This document shows, in pieces, positions 1-7,888 of a stretch of 14,545 bases of DNA (the first letter of the stretch is position 1; each line of letters starts with the position of its first letter). The position numbers were made by a program, and so were the translations under genes. The notes under the pieces were generated by a model, which worked only from the letters and a program-made list of their open reading frames with translations, did not search any database and was not told the DNA's origin. The stretch covers positions 1 to 14,545 of the forward strand of contig CAYSCH010000247.1 of assembly GCA_964429355.1 (NCBI GenBank), read 5' to 3'. This DNA is from JAAYAY01 sp964429355 (GTDB lineage Bacteria; Planctomycetota; Planctomycetia; Pirellulales; Thermoguttaceae).

Positions 1-471
1 CATCTTGTAACGGCCCGTCGGGTCGGCATCGCGATCGTCGCGGAAGACGCCGAAATTCTCCAACAGGTACGGAAGCGTGGCCGGCGATCCTTCCCCATTG
101 CCACGCGCGACGACCAGATTGGTGTCACGCCCTTGCTGGGTAATCACGCCCAACCCCGGCTTCCGCCACTGCAGACCGTCCTCGCTCTCCGCATAGGCGA
201 CATTGCCACCGGCGTAATACCACATCCGATACTTGTCGCCATCGCGGATCACCGAACCATAGAGGATGGCGCTATCGCCCTCCCAGGGTTCCGTGGGCTC
301 CAGTACCGGGTTGGCGGGATGCTTCCGCGCCGGATGGATTTGGCGCGACACATTCTGTTGGGAGGCGATGAGGTAATCGTCCAGAAACAACTGTCTGGTG
401 GCGCCGACCGTGATCGGCGGAGCAGAGGTCGTCCACGACAACAGGACCAGCAACAAGGTGATTGAAGACAT
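1..471 (-). CDS. Secreted glycosidase-like protein (five-bladed propeller type), 3' part outside window
   Basis: The first 157 codons of a minus-strand gene run open to the window edge, so the C-terminus is missing. The product starts with a short signal peptide (MSSITLLLVLLSWTTSA). It continues with RQLFLDDYLI (residues 26-35), IHPARKHPANPVLEP (45-59) and a YRMWYYAGG...YAESEDGLQW stretch (81-102). These motifs are typical of the secreted GH32/GH43-fold proteins abundant in planctomycetes, which bind or cleave plant and algal polysaccharides. The substrate and catalytic residues cannot be judged from the N-terminal third. The ATG at 471 was chosen because it gives the signal peptide and has AGG about 6 nt upstream. 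The gene follows the BNR-4 gene after 150 bp on the same strand and may be co-transcribed with it. The family call is firm; any enzymatic role is inference. Confidence 0.8.
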   Translation of the reverse strand, partial: MSSITLLLVLLSWTTSAPPITVGATRQLFLDDYLIASQQNVSRQIHPARKHPANPVLEPTEPWEGDSAILYGSVIRDGDKYRMWYYAGGNVAYAESEDGLQWRKPGLGVITQQGRDTNLVVARGNGEGSPATLPYLLENFGVFRDDRDADPTGRYKM

Positions 472-621
472 GGGCAACCTCGCGGGTAATCGTCCAACAC
501 TCCTGCCTTGCGAAAGGATCGCCGTCGACCGGGCAAAATGGCCCGCGCCAATGTTTGTACTCCTTGTCCGGCACCCAGTCCATAGCCGGCGGATCGGCGC
601 CCCGAGAACCTCGGCAATCGC

Positions 622-2094
622 CTATTTCACCAGCGACTCGCAGGGATCGACGAGGGTGACCTTCTTCTCGAGGCTCTGCGGTTGGGCGAACTGGCCGCTC
701 ATCCCTTGCGGAAGCACACGCACTTCACCTGCCTTGCTGCAGAAGTAAAGCTGCGACGGCGAAGGTCTGTCGCCGTCGCCGTCGGCCCAGAGCCCGTAGA
801 AGTCCGGATGGGCGTCCACGGGGCGCCGCACGTAGCAGTGGTTGTACTTGCTGCCCTCGGTAAGCTGCTTGACCTTCTTCCAGCTCTCGCCTTGGTCGCC
901 GCTGGTCCACATGGCGATTTCGCCGCCGGTCTTCCACGCCTGCGGACCGGGCTCCGTCGAGCCGATGATTCGCCACGTTCCGTCCTCTTCGATGTAGAGC
1001 GATCCGCAGTCGAAGTTGTTTGCCGACGTGGTCACCTGGTGGAAGGCCCAGCGCTCGCCTGTCCAATGGGCGATTGTCCAAGTCCGCGGGCCGCCAGGCC
1101 CCTCGGCAGTCTGACCAGCGGGCGAAGTCAGAAACAAGATCGCCGGCCGCCCTTGGCCATCGAACGTCAAGTGCTGCACGTAGACCTGCAAATGCTCGGC
1201 CCAGAAGTCGCGGACCAGCGGCGGGCACTGCACCTGGCGGATCGGCGGCACAAAATCCTCGCCAGCCGCCGTCTGCCAAGTTTTGCCCAGGTCGTCGCTC
1301 TGCAGGTAGAACAGATTCGAACGGTCTCTCGTCCGCCCGATCCAGTTGTTCATGGCCGTCGCCACGCGCGAGCCGTGCGCCGCGGTGAACTGGTAGTTGC
1401 CGTGCCCGTAGGTATCGCCGTCGCTCCCCACCGTCCAGGCATTCAGTTGGCCCGCTGCCTGCCATGAGCGGCTGTCGGCCAGACTCTCGCCGTCGGGGCT
1501 CGTGATCCAGAACGACTCGCGATTGTGATCGTACTTCGTCAAGAACAGGAACAGCCCCTTGTCCGTAATCCACCATGGGTTGGGATACGTCATTGGCGTG
1601 GCGGCAACCTGCCTGAAGCTCTCGATGCTGTAGGGCTCCTCGCCACGGTAGATGTAACCGGTGTCGCCGTGACCGCTCACAAAGACCCACACGCGGCCGA
1701 GGTCGTCGACTGAAATCGTAGGATTCCTGTGGCCGTCGGACATTCCACCCGGCTTCAGATCGTACTTTCCCCAATCATGGACAATCGCAGGCCGCGGCAA
1801 CACGCCGCGCTGGTGATCGTAGTAAGACACCATTGCCTGCAACTGTTGCTTGCCGGGCACGGTGCCGCCATAGACAAAGAACGTCTTCTTGACTTCCGCC
1901 CGATACACGGCCGACGGTGAGTGCTGGGATGGAAACAGGGCAAAGCCGCCGCCGTAAGACCCGCGGATGGCATACCAGATTCCGTAATAGCCGTCGGCAG
2001 TCGGGTTCCCTGACGGGAAGGATTCACCAGGTTCGGCCGCGGACACCACAACCACCAGAGACATCATCACCACCGCGGGAAGAATATTTCTCAT
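622..2094 (-). CDS. Secreted BNR-4 repeat (beta-propeller) protein
   Basis: A 490-aa protein with a clear Sec signal peptide (about residues 1-20, ending VVVVSAA). After it come YYGIWYAIRGSYGGGFALF (36-54) and VKKTFFVYGG (68-77), hallmarks of the BNR-4 family. Several Asp-box-like blades follow, such as SDDLGKTW, TSGDQGESW and SVDDLGRVWV. BNR-4 proteins are predicted multi-bladed propellers related to sialidase-like and ulvan-lyase-like folds, and usually act on extracellular polysaccharides. Which sugar is cut or bound, and whether it is catalytic, is not evident. The start codon lies 4 nt after the stop of the upstream 68-aa gene, with GGGA about 9 nt before the ATG, so the two are probably translationally coupled. 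The full length is typical and no frameshift is apparent. Confidence 0.85.
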   Translation of the reverse strand: MRNILPAVVMMSLVVVVSAAEPGESFPSGNPTADGYYGIWYAIRGSYGGGFALFPSQHSPSAVYRAEVKKTFFVYGGTVPGKQQLQAMVSYYDHQRGVLPRPAIVHDWGKYDLKPGGMSDGHRNPTISVDDLGRVWVFVSGHGDTGYIYRGEEPYSIESFRQVAATPMTYPNPWWITDKGLFLFLTKYDHNRESFWITSPDGESLADSRSWQAAGQLNAWTVGSDGDTYGHGNYQFTAAHGSRVATAMNNWIGRTRDRSNLFYLQSDDLGKTWQTAAGEDFVPPIRQVQCPPLVRDFWAEHLQVYVQHLTFDGQGRPAILFLTSPAGQTAEGPGGPRTWTIAHWTGERWAFHQVTTSANNFDCGSLYIEEDGTWRIIGSTEPGPQAWKTGGEIAMWTSGDQGESWKKVKQLTEGSKYNHCYVRRPVDAHPDFYGLWADGDGDRPSPSQLYFCSKAGEVRVLPQGMSGQFAQPQSLEKKVTLVDPCESLVK

Positions 2095-2098
2095 CAGG

Positions 2099-2305
2099 TC
2101 ATTCCCTTTGTGTCTCCTTGGAAACGTAGGCGTCGCACCGGAATTCCTCTTCGCCTTGTTGGTCGAGTCGGTTCAGGGTGCAGAGTGGCTCTTCTGCCGG
2201 ATCATCGTCCTTTGCGCAGAAGGTGCATAGGCTCGGCTTTGGAATCAGGTCGGGATTGATCTCCGTCCCGTCGTCATCATAGAAGCGGATTGGCTGCTCT
2301 TCCAT
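2099..2305 (-). CDS. Small conserved-looking protein with a CxxC motif
   Basis: A 68-aa acidic protein beginning MEEQPIRFYDDDGTEINPD. It contains PKPSLCTFCAKDDDP, then LCTLNRLDQ and EFRCDAYV, giving four Cys (two as CxxC) that could bind a metal. From memory, short proteins with this pattern (YDexGxEINPdlIPkPSLCxxC... LCxLxRxDQ... EFxCxAY) occur in several bacterial phyla as hypothetical proteins; I know of no assigned function. The gene ends 4 nt before the BNR-4 start codon, so it belongs to that operon. It has no signal peptide or membrane segment and is presumably cytoplasmic. The ribosome-binding site is weak (GAGA before a run of C). Confidence 0.7.
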   Translation of the reverse strand: MEEQPIRFYDDDGTEINPDLIPKPSLCTFCAKDDDPAEEPLCTLNRLDQQGEEEFRCDAYVSKETQRE

Positions 2306-2632
2306 GGGGGTCTCTGTTGCAGTTGCGGAGGGTTTGTCCGAGTCCGTGTTGAATTACCGTTTGTCGCCTGGGTGAGTGATCGGCCGAACGAGTGGCCGTC
2401 TTTCATTGTGCTGTTTCCGGGCTTCTTGTCAAAGAGCTGGCGATTGGCAGCCGGCCCGCCAGCCATCCGGTGTCGCGCCATCTGCGATTCGCAGCCCAGG
2501 CGTTCTTCGGGTCCTGCAGCAACTCGGGGCGTAGACTCCGCCGGGCGAGATGCTAAACTGTTTGACGTTGTAAGCCCGGCCCCGATCCTAGCCGACCCGA
2601 AACAGCAGACGCACTCTGAAAGACAGAATCCC
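2306..2632. other. Divergent intergenic region upstream of the dehydratase gene
   Basis: 327 bp lie between the divergently read small-protein gene and the IlvD-type gene, and must hold promoters for both directions. The plus frame of the dehydratase is open back to 2372, but those 87 codons encode Arg/Ser/Pro-rich sequence with no family resemblance and are treated as untranslated. A possible weak sigma70-type promoter for the dehydratase is TAGACT (2532-2537), 16 bp, TAAACT (2554-2559). I see no leader-peptide attenuator, T-box or riboswitch structure that I can defend. Confidence 0.4.
2532..2559 (+). promoter_or_regulatory. Possible sigma70-type promoter for the dehydratase gene
   Basis: TAGACT, a 16-bp spacer and TAAACT each match the -35/-10 consensus at four of six positions. 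Transcription would start near 2566, giving a leader of roughly 65 nt. This rests on consensus matching by eye in GC-rich DNA, so chance matches are likely. Confidence 0.2.
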
Positions 2633-4324
2633 ATGAGCCAGCCCCCTCTGCAACTGCGGAGCCAACGCGTCCTTCGCCGACCCGACTGGTCCATCCAGCG
2701 GGCGGTGTACAAGTCCATGGCCTACAGCGACTATGATCTGGAGCGGCCGCTGGTGGGAATCGCCAACTCCTGGAACCGCGTGGTGCCCGGGCACTACAAC
2801 CTCCAGTTGGTGGCCGAGTACGTCAAGCAAGGCGTCCTCCAGGCGGGCGGCACGCCGGTCGAGTTCGGTCTGATCGCCGCCTGCGATGGTATCGCCCAAG
2901 GCCACGTCGGCATGCACTACATCCTGCCCACGCGCGAGCTGATCGCCAACGATGTGGAGATGATGGTCCAGGCCCACCAACTCGATGCCGTGGTCCTGTT
3001 GGGCTCGTGCGATAAGATCGTGCCCGGCCTGCTGATGGCCGCCGCCCGCCTGGACCTGCCGGCGATCGTCGTGGTCGGCGGGCCCATGGAAGGCGGCTGC
3101 GAGTTCGACGGCCGGGCCTCCGACCTCACCTCGCTGACCGAGGGACTGGGCATGCTCAAGGCCGGCAATCTCGACCCTGCCGACTACCGCCGCCTGGAAG
3201 ACCGCGTGGCTCCCACCTGCGGCTCCTGCTCGTTTCTGGGCACAGCCAACACGATGTGCTGTGTGGCCGAAGCCATGGGCATGTGTCTGCCGGGCTCAGC
3301 AACCGTTCCCGCCACCCACGCCGCCCGGCTGCGGTCGGCACAGGAGTCGGGCCGGCAGATCGTCGAACTGGTCCGCGGCGGCATCACCGCCCGTCAGATC
3401 ATCAACCGCAAGGGAATCGAAAACGCCTTCCGCCTCGGCACGGCCATCGGCGGCTCCACGAACCTTGCCCTGCACATCCCGGCCATCGCCTACGAGGCCG
3501 ATTGCGAGCAAGTCACGATGGACGTGCTGGAAGAGCTGTCGCGAACCACGCCGCACGTGGCCAAGATGAACCCCGCCGCAGCCTGCAACGTGCCCGACTT
3601 CCATGCCGCCGGCGGAGTGCCCGCGGTCATGAACGAAATCCTGCCGCTGTTGCATGGAGATGCCCTGACCGTGACCGGCCGGACCGTGGCCGAAAATGTG
3701 GCCGGCACCCGCGCCACGGACGATCGGATCATCCGTTCACTGGCCGCCCCCTGGAACACCCAGGGCGGGCTCGCGGTTCTGCGCGGCAACCTGGCCCCTC
3801 GCACCGCAATCACCAAGCCGGCCGCCATCGACCCACGTCAGCACGTTTTCTCCGGAGTCGCCAGGTGCTTCGACAGTGAAGAGTTGGCCAACCAGGCCAT
3901 CCTCAACGGGCAGGTCCAGCCGGGCCAGGTCGTGGTCATCCGCTACGAGGGGCCCAAGGGTGGCCCAGGAATGCGCGAGATGTACACCTCCATGAAACTG
4001 CTCTACGGTCGCGGGCTGGCACTCCAGACCGCGGTGGTCACCGACGGACGATTCTCCGGCACCAACAATGGTTGCTTCGTGGGCCACATCTCGCCCGAGG
4101 CGGCCGAAGGCGGCCCACTGGCCGCGGTCCGCGACGGCGACCGGATCACGATCGATATCCCGCAGCGCGGGCTGCACCTGCACCTCGGCGACGACGAGAT
4201 CCGCAGCCGTCTGGCCGAGTGGCAGCGTCCGCCGCTGCAATTCACCAGTGGGTATCTGGCCCTCTACGCCCGCCTGGCGGAGTCTGCCGATCAAGGGGCA
4301 ATTATCCGGCACCGCTTGTCATGA
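2633..4324 (+). CDS. ilvD: IlvD/Edd-family dehydratase, probably dihydroxy-acid dehydratase
   Basis: A 563-aa protein from the ATG at 2633. Dihydroxy-acid dehydratase makes 2-keto acids from 2,3-dihydroxy acids in valine, leucine and isoleucine synthesis, using an Fe-S cluster and Mg2+ in the cytoplasm. Visible family motifs are NSWNRVVPGHYNL, AACDGIAQGHVGMHY, LGSCDKIVPG, PTCGSCSFLGTANTM, AIGGSTN, GPKGGPGMREMY and VTDGRFSGTNNGCFVGHISPEAAEGG. The Cys of CDGI, SCDK and TCGSC are the expected cluster-ligand region, and the Ser of GRFSG is the likely catalytic base. The usual GMFTANTM is FLGTANTM here, a variant I associate with a paralogous clade. A sugar-acid or other hydroxy-acid substrate therefore cannot be excluded. 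The start was chosen because homologous sequence begins just after it; an upstream in-frame ATG at 2372 is ignored. No other ilv/leu gene is nearby. Confidence 0.85.
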   Translation: MSQPPLQLRSQRVLRRPDWSIQRAVYKSMAYSDYDLERPLVGIANSWNRVVPGHYNLQLVAEYVKQGVLQAGGTPVEFGLIAACDGIAQGHVGMHYILPTRELIANDVEMMVQAHQLDAVVLLGSCDKIVPGLLMAAARLDLPAIVVVGGPMEGGCEFDGRASDLTSLTEGLGMLKAGNLDPADYRRLEDRVAPTCGSCSFLGTANTMCCVAEAMGMCLPGSATVPATHAARLRSAQESGRQIVELVRGGITARQIINRKGIENAFRLGTAIGGSTNLALHIPAIAYEADCEQVTMDVLEELSRTTPHVAKMNPAAACNVPDFHAAGGVPAVMNEILPLLHGDALTVTGRTVAENVAGTRATDDRIIRSLAAPWNTQGGLAVLRGNLAPRTAITKPAAIDPRQHVFSGVARCFDSEELANQAILNGQVQPGQVVVIRYEGPKGGPGMREMYTSMKLLYGRGLALQTAVVTDGRFSGTNNGCFVGHISPEAAEGGPLAAVRDGDRITIDIPQRGLHLHLGDDEIRSRLAEWQRPPLQFTSGYLALYARLAESADQGAIIRHRLS

Positions 4325-4414
4325 TTGCCGATAGACGGCTGGTGACGAGTTGACCTGGCCGACCGGCTGTGCGCGGGCGGCGCGGACCCGATGGGCCGTC
4401 CGATCCGATCGTCC

Positions 4415-5191
4415 TCAGGGCTGGCCGATGACGCCTACCACCAGCGCCCCATCGGTGTGCCACCGATCACCGCCGCCGTTGCGCCCCTGGCGGACCTTGT
4501 GGAAATCCTCCTCGCGATCGACGGCGGCCAACTGCCTGGTTGCTTCCAGTCCCTCGAACAACCGGTCTCGCTCCACGTCCACATCGGGGGAGATGTGATG
4601 GGTAATCTCGCCCGTCGTGTGGCTGAGGCCCACGCGCTCGTCGAAGGTCACCGCTCCCATCCACACGGGACGGCCATCCGCCTCCGTCCGGTCCGATTTC
4701 CAGAAGCGGACGTGATGCCGCTGCCTGGGGTCGGGCCCCACGGGCTGTTCGAAGGCCAGGTCCTCCTTGCGGCCGAACAGGTAGAGATTGCTGACCGGCG
4801 CGTCGTCGTACTGGCGTTTGAGGACCGTATCGGCAGCGATCCGCAGATCGCTTCGCAGCGACAATGCGTCCGCCGGATACCAATGCGCCGCGAGCATGAT
4901 CTTCCGGACTTCCTCCTCGTCGCCAACCAGCGCCACGTTGAGCGGGTCGCCGGGAATCCCGTCCTTGGTGTGCGTCACCCCCGGCATGACGTCGAGCCAG
5001 GGGTGACGCTTCGCGTAACGCGTCCAATACAGCGGCATCAGGACGTAGGCCACAACCAGGTACACGACAACCACGGCCGCCGCGCTCAGAGCCACGCGGC
5101 GCCGGAGGGGTATCCGCCCGGCCGGCTGCGGCTGGTGGGACTGGTCATTCTCCACAGGCATCTCGTGCCGCTGGAATCGGGATAGCGACAT
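4415..5191 (-). CDS. Membrane-anchored LssY_C-domain protein
   Basis: A 258-aa protein. Residues 1-30 are polar and basic, 33-54 form one transmembrane helix (VALSAAAVVVVYLVVAYVLM), and the rest is an LssY C-terminal domain. Recognisable pieces of that domain are DPLNVALVGDEEEVRKIM, AAHWYPADALSLRSDLRI, PVSNLYLFGRKEDLAFE, RHHVRFWKS and THHISPDVDVERDRL. LssY_C domains occur in bacterial membrane proteins, sometimes fused to PAP2 or DedA domains; no biochemical role is known to me. The chosen ATG at 5191 begins one base after the stop codon of the glycine-rich gene (TAG, G, ATG), which points to coupled translation. An upstream in-frame start at 5221 would overlap that gene and adds only ten unremarkable residues. 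The soluble domain probably faces the periplasm, but topology is inferred. Confidence 0.82.
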   Translation of the reverse strand: MSLSRFQRHEMPVENDQSHQPQPAGRIPLRRRVALSAAAVVVVYLVVAYVLMPLYWTRYAKRHPWLDVMPGVTHTKDGIPGDPLNVALVGDEEEVRKIMLAAHWYPADALSLRSDLRIAADTVLKRQYDDAPVSNLYLFGRKEDLAFEQPVGPDPRQRHHVRFWKSDRTEADGRPVWMGAVTFDERVGLSHTTGEITHHISPDVDVERDRLFEGLEATRQLAAVDREEDFHKVRQGRNGGGDRWHTDGALVVGVIGQP

Positions 5192-5192
5192 C

Positions 5193-6794
5193 CTAGGTTC
5201 CCGCGTTGGTGCTCTTCCCATTGTCGCCGCTGGGCTGCTCCAGGCGAACCAGCAGCCACTGCTCGGTCCGGTCCTTGCCGAAGTGGAGCAGGCACGGGGC
5301 TTCGTCTTTGGTCAGGTTGTAGAGTCCCGTTTCGACCACATCGGTGGTGTTGTCGCCGACCGTGAAAGCCACGCGCTGCGTCTGCTTGTCGACCGAGCCC
5401 TGGATCAGTTGGGTCTCGTTGGTTGCCGTGTCCGTGTAGTTGCCTCGTATGACGCCCTGCTTGTTGACGGCCAACTGGATCGTCACGTCGGAGTTTTGCT
5501 GTTCGGCCTTTACTAGCGCGAAAACACCAAGAGGCAGCCACTGGTCGTCCGGCGGGGCATCGGCCTGTGCCCCTGTCGCGGCCAGATCCACGGCCTGCTG
5601 GTAATACTCCTCGCCGGTGCCGGCATCCTGGCCGTTCACCGTCACGCTGTTGTCCTGGTATATGACGGTGCTGCCATAATCGTAGTAGACGGGCTGGGCG
5701 GGATAGTAACTCATCCACGCCCCGACCGAGTTCCACGTGGCCGCGGTCCACGCCACGGCGGCAGTCCAGGCGACCGGGCGCCAGGCCGCCGGATGGGAGG
5801 AGTACCAGCCCGCACCATAAATCTCCCAGTGACTGTAGCTGCCGCGAACGGCCACGGCGCACGAGTAACGGCCCGACGGCGAAACCCGGACGAAACCGGC
5901 CGCTGCGCCGTGCGGCCCGGCAATTGCACCGCGGGCGGCCACTCCGCCGTTAGGTCCTACGACGGCCCCGCCGGCCGCGACTCGGCCTTCCGGCCCCACG
6001 GCGGCACCTCGGATGCCCGCGGCGCCGCCCGATCCTTCGAAACCCCGCACCCCCGCGACTCCGCCGTTGGGCCCCGCAGCCACAGCGCCGCCAACCGTAT
6101 TGCCCTGTGGGCCAGTCACGGTGGCGCCGGCCGCATGACCGCCCCGAGGTCCTTCGATCGAGCCCCGGTTGACATCAAACTCGTCCTGAAGCGACTCCTT
6201 GCTGACGTCTGCCCGGTTGAGACCGCTCCCCCCCGAGGAGCTCAGGTTGTGCAGCCCCTGGTCCGAAGGCAGCCCGAGAAAGTTGTTCAGTTGGCTGGCA
6301 CTCGGGGGCGAACCGGAGAAACGGTCGCCAAAACTGTCGCGGGAGAGATTACCTCCCAGCGATCCCGCCCCGGTGCCCCGGCTGAGGCCGCCACGGGTTC
6401 CCTCACCTCCACCACCCGGACGATTGATTCCAGCCCCCGCTTCGCCCCCAAGCCCGCCATTGAATCGGTCGCCACCGAGCCCTCCCAATCTCCCGGAGTT
6501 CACACCGCCCGGAGATGGCCCTCCCACGCCCTGGCCGAAACCGCCTCCACCGGGCCCGCGACCTGTGCCGCCAAGACCTCCGGCTCCCGCTCCTCCAAAC
6601 CCACCGCCCCCGAAACCTCCACTGCCAAATCCTCCAGCTCCAGGACCGTGCCCTGGACCACCGAATCCCCCGCCGCCAACTGGCCCATGGCCCCCGCCGC
6701 CTCCAAATCCTCGCCCCCAGCTCGTGGCCAGAAGCAGGCTGAGCACCAGGCTCGAGCTGATCGCCGCTGTCAAGTGGAATCTTCGCGCACTCAT
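5193..6794 (-). CDS. Secreted glycine-rich surface protein with seven 13-residue repeats ('mu-protocadherin'-like)
   Basis: A 533-aa protein with a signal peptide (about residues 1-27). An extremely Gly-rich region spans about 28-150 (GFGGGG, GPGGGG units), followed by a Ser/Asp-rich linker. Seven tandem 13-residue repeats of the form GPxGxxAxxGAxx fill 215-305. An aromatic segment with repeated AW/TAA (318-362) and a tyrosine-rich YYDYGSTVIYQDN stretch come next. A conserved C-terminal domain (about 376-520) contains LPLGVFALVK, GNYTDTATNETQLIQGSVDK and CLLHFGKDRTEQWLLVRLEQ. Planctomycete proteins with this layout are commonly annotated 'mu-protocadherin, cell surface protein' without functional proof. 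The ATG at 6794 is preferred over 6830 because GGAGA precedes it by 7 nt and the signal peptide follows directly. It is the middle gene of a three-gene operon. A surface or matrix role is inference. Confidence 0.85.
   Translation of the reverse strand: MSARRFHLTAAISSSLVLSLLLATSWGRGFGGGGGHGPVGGGGFGGPGHGPGAGGFGSGGFGGGGFGGAGAGGLGGTGRGPGGGGFGQGVGGPSPGGVNSGRLGGLGGDRFNGGLGGEAGAGINRPGGGGEGTRGGLSRGTGAGSLGGNLSRDSFGDRFSGSPPSASQLNNFLGLPSDQGLHNLSSSGGSGLNRADVSKESLQDEFDVNRGSIEGPRGGHAAGATVTGPQGNTVGGAVAAGPNGGVAGVRGFEGSGGAAGIRGAAVGPEGRVAAGGAVVGPNGGVAARGAIAGPHGAAAGFVRVSPSGRYSCAVAVRGSYSHWEIYGAGWYSSHPAAWRPVAWTAAVAWTAATWNSVGAWMSYYPAQPVYYDYGSTVIYQDNSVTVNGQDAGTGEEYYQQAVDLAATGAQADAPPDDQWLPLGVFALVKAEQQNSDVTIQLAVNKQGVIRGNYTDTATNETQLIQGSVDKQTQRVAFTVGDNTTDVVETGLYNLTKDEAPCLLHFGKDRTEQWLLVRLEQPSGDNGKSTNAGT
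5880..6152 (-). repeat. Seven 39-bp in-frame repeats inside the glycine-rich gene
   Basis: The 273 bp encode residues 215-305 as seven consecutive 13-residue units: GPRGGHAAGATVT, GPQGNTVGGAVAA, GPNGGVAGVRGFE, GSGGAAGIRGAAV, GPEGRVAAGGAVV, GPNGGVAARGAIA and GPHGAAAGFVRVS. The phase is exact, with no insertions. The DNA copies are degenerate, so this is an old amplification kept at protein level. Confidence 0.85.
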
Positions 6795-6839
6795 GATCGT
6801 ATCTCCGCAGTTGTTGTTCAGAAGTGTCAAGACCCCGGC

Positions 6840-7808
6840 TCACTTGCCCGCCGGACGGCGTTTAAGCACGACCTCGTCCGTATCGGGCAACGCCTTGCCC
6901 CCCAGGGTTCGGTCGACCGATTGCCAGACATAGGCGCTGTCATCCAGACGAGTCAACAGGTTGATGGCCGCGGTGGGAACACCGTCGCCGGTGACTCCGC
7001 GGACCTCGGCCGCCCAGCCGCCATCTCTCGGCGACCAGATCCCCACCGCGTGCCCGCCGTCCGGGCTGAAATCCCACGACTGAACATGCCCCTCCCCCGC
7101 ATTCCAGCCGATCATCTGCGCACCGGAAACGATCGTTCCGTCCAAGTGGGTCACGGTGTAGGTTCGCTGGACGAAGCTCTTGTTGGCCACCCACCGGCAG
7201 ACCGATTCACTTTTGACACCGTTTTCTTCCGCCGTCCAAACGCCGATGAGAAATTCCAGATCGGCGACCTTTGCGTAGGTCGAAGGCGTCTCGACCCGGC
7301 TATCCCGGACGGTCGACATCAACCACCGGCCATCGACCTTGACATGGATCACCGTGTACTTGCCGATTGCCGGCGAGCCGGCAGGAGGCGGGTCAACCAT
7401 GGTTCGCCCGTCCTCGATCGCCTTGCTGCCGCTCAGAAGACGGAGGGAGTCGATGGCAATACGGATTCGGGCCCCGGGATTGGCGGCGAAGTACTCGGCA
7501 TAGGCTTTTTCGATCGTCTCCCGGCCGGCGAAGGCGCGGCCGGAATCGTCGATGTAATCGCCATCCTCGGTCCAGAGCGAGGCTGCCGCTTGGGCGTCCC
7601 CCTTGTTGAACGCTTCGACAAACGCCTCGGACGTGGCGAGGATCGCCGCCAGATCGGCAGACGATTCCGGCTGCTCAGTCGCCGTTGCCGCTGGTTTCGC
7701 GTCGATCGTGGCGGGGAGATCGGCCTGGACCGGCCCCTCTTGAGCCGTGACCGGCGAGGCTAGCAGGACCATGGCCAGGCTTGCCACCAGGGAATACTTT
7801 CTGTTCAT
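6840..7808 (-). CDS. Secreted SnoaL-like (NTF2 fold) plus lipocalin-like protein
   Basis: A 322-aa protein with a signal peptide (MNRKYSLVASLAMVLLASPVTA) and an Ala/Pro-rich linker to about residue 50. An NTF2-like SnoaL/DUF4440-type domain follows at about 55-170, with AFVEAFNKGDAQAAASLWTE (62-81) and YTVIHVKVDGRWLMSTVRD (151-169) as its typical first helix and last strands. The C-terminal half (about 180-318) starts LEFLIGVWTAEENG and looks like the lipocalin-like beta-barrel seen in DUF1579-type proteins. Proteins of this layout are frequent in planctomycetes and are often called 'SgcJ/EcaC family oxidoreductase', a name that does not prove an oxidoreductase. The ATG at 7808 has AGGAG 7 nt upstream. 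It is the first gene of the operon with the glycine-rich and LssY_C genes; the gap to the next gene is 45 bp. Confidence 0.82.
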   Translation of the reverse strand: MNRKYSLVASLAMVLLASPVTAQEGPVQADLPATIDAKPAATATEQPESSADLAAILATSEAFVEAFNKGDAQAAASLWTEDGDYIDDSGRAFAGRETIEKAYAEYFAANPGARIRIAIDSLRLLSGSKAIEDGRTMVDPPPAGSPAIGKYTVIHVKVDGRWLMSTVRDSRVETPSTYAKVADLEFLIGVWTAEENGVKSESVCRWVANKSFVQRTYTVTHLDGTIVSGAQMIGWNAGEGHVQSWDFSPDGGHAVGIWSPRDGGWAAEVRGVTGDGVPTAAINLLTRLDDSAYVWQSVDRTLGGKALPDTDEVVLKRRPAGK

Positions 7809-7853
7809 ACGTCAACTCCTGAAGTTCTGTGCAATCCCGGGAACGATGCCATC

Positions 7854-7881
7854 ATTCTCACACAAAACGCACTTCAATCAA
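7854..7881 (-). promoter_or_regulatory. Candidate promoter of the SnoaL / glycine-rich / LssY_C operon
   Basis: Read on the minus strand: TTGATT (7881-7876), 16 bp, then GAGAAT (7859-7854) preceded by TGT, an extended -10 arrangement. It lies in the 80-bp gap between the acetyltransferase stop codon and the SnoaL-like start codon, which would give a leader of about 40 nt. The position is apt; the hexamers match consensus at four positions each. Confidence 0.35.
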
Positions 7882-7888
7882 AGCCAGG

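Noticed and set aside
682..1467. A 261-codon open frame on the plus strand
   Set aside because: It is antisense to the BNR-4 gene and the translation is Arg/Ala/Val-rich without motifs.
2372..2632. N-terminal extension of the dehydratase from an upstream ATG
   Set aside because: The 87 residues are low in family resemblance and Arg/Ser/Pro-rich; the family start matches the ATG at 2633.
4325..4414. A terminator between the converging dehydratase and LssY_C genes
   Set aside because: Only a 5-bp imperfect stem (CGGAC...GTCCG) with a 10-nt loop and no T-run is present, too weak to call.
4391..5185. A 264-codon open frame on the plus strand
   Set aside because: It is fully antisense to the LssY_C gene, whose translation has clear domain motifs; the plus frame has none.
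5793..7763. A 656-codon open frame on the plus strand
   Set aside because: It is antisense to the glycine-rich and SnoaL-like genes. Gly-rich coding DNA leaves few stops on the opposite strand, and the translation is Arg/Pro-rich with no domain.
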